Below are positions 6,104 through 6,288 of a stretch of 6,288 bases of DNA, piece after piece. Location of the stretch: contig DATGKD010000068.1 of NCBI GenBank assembly GCA_035294855.1, positions 1-6,288 on the forward strand, written 5' to 3'. Every line of letters begins with the position of its first letter. Position 1 is the stretch's first letter. This DNA comes from DATGKD01 sp035294855 (GTDB lineage Bacteria; Actinomycetota; Acidimicrobiia; Acidimicrobiales; UBA8190). The translations under genes were made by a program, and so were the position numbers. The notes beneath the pieces were generated by a model. That model made no database searches. It had not been told where the DNA came from and worked only from the letters and a program-made list of their open reading frames with translations.

Positions 6104-6288
6104 CAGGTCGGACAGCGCCGACGGCCCCGGGCCGGCAGCCTCGGGCCCCCGCGCCGCCTCTTGTTCTGCGGCCGCGTCGAGCTCGGCATCCAAGAGGGCC
6201 GCCCTTTCGTTCTCGTAGCGCAACCACTGCACGACGACGGGGATCATGGCGAGCACCATCAACGTGTCGCCGCCCACCCACATGATCG
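6065..6288 (-). CDS. Probable cytochrome c oxidase assembly protein, CtaG (caa3) type, C-terminal end
   Basis: Only the last 73 codons and the TAA stop (6067-6065) are present; the gene enters from the right edge. The visible part begins IMWVGGDTLMVLAMIPVVVQ, reading into one membrane helix of about 17 residues (roughly TLMVLAMIPVVVQWL). A cytoplasmic-looking acidic tail follows, LRYENERAALLDAELDAAAEQEA, then a disordered Gly/Pro/Ser stretch ending AGVDFGEQ. An IMWV-G segment followed by a last membrane helix and a charged tail is the way CtaG-type (Caa3_CtaG) proteins end. These are multi-pass membrane proteins involved in copper delivery to or assembly of haem-copper oxidases. The call rests on a short C-terminal stretch, so another multi-pass membrane protein is possible. 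The gene runs tail-to-tail into the small plus-strand gene and is not part of the arg operon. Confidence 0.6.
   Translation of the reverse strand, partial: IMWVGGDTLMVLAMIPVVVQWLRYENERAALLDAELDAAAEQEAARGPEAAGPGPSALSDLSGRRAGVDFGEQ

Noticed and set aside
6119..6152. C/G-rich inverted repeats as a terminator for the small plus-strand gene
   Set aside because: The pairing is short and imperfect, there is no T-run, and the stretch is coding sequence for the Gly/Pro tail of the CtaG-like protein.

Overview
The window is a high-GC bacterial segment dominated by one minus-strand arginine-biosynthesis operon, read from right to left as argC-argJ-argB-argD-argF-argR. The base composition, the GTG start codons, the strong G/C preference at third codon positions and the actinobacterial-type gene order point to an Actinomycetota member. 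Acidimicrobiia or a related lineage is possible, but that is a guess from sequence style, not a placement.

Layout. 1-219 holds the N-terminal 73 codons of the arginine repressor gene argR, whose C-terminal part lies beyond the left edge. 216-1235 is argF, 1232-2458 argD, 2483-3400 argB, 3397-4596 argJ and 4593-5606 argC. Four of the five junctions are 4-base stop/start overlaps (GTGA three times, ATGA once). The exception is argB-argD, which has a 24-base gap containing most of a 14-base tandem duplication. 5607-5725 is the divergent control region, with a recognisable ARG box (ArgR operator) overlapping a good sigma-70-type promoter for argC. The promoter is so close to the argC ATG that the mRNA is probably leaderless. 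5726-6103 is a small plus-strand gene of unknown function. 6065-6288 is the 3' end of a minus-strand gene that looks like a CtaG-type cytochrome c oxidase assembly factor; it overlaps the small gene tail-to-tail by 39 bases. No stretch of 300 bases or more lacks a gene, and I see no tRNA, rRNA, CRISPR array or mobile element.

How the genes work together. ArgJ makes N-acetylglutamate (by transacetylation from acetylornithine, and possibly from acetyl-CoA) and releases ornithine. ArgB phosphorylates N-acetylglutamate, ArgC reduces the acyl phosphate to the semialdehyde, and ArgD transaminates it to N-acetylornithine. ArgF carbamoylates ornithine to citrulline. ArgR, encoded last, is the arginine-responsive repressor expected to bind the ARG box in front of argC, closing a feedback loop. 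argG and argH, needed for citrulline to arginine, are not in the window and would most simply lie to the left of argR.

The core of the window is ordinary metabolism. The points worth a second look are the compact ArgR-operator/leaderless promoter, the tandem duplication between argB and argD, a Gly/Ser-rich insertion in ArgF, and the unassigned divergent gene. I found no convincing sign of an undescribed system.
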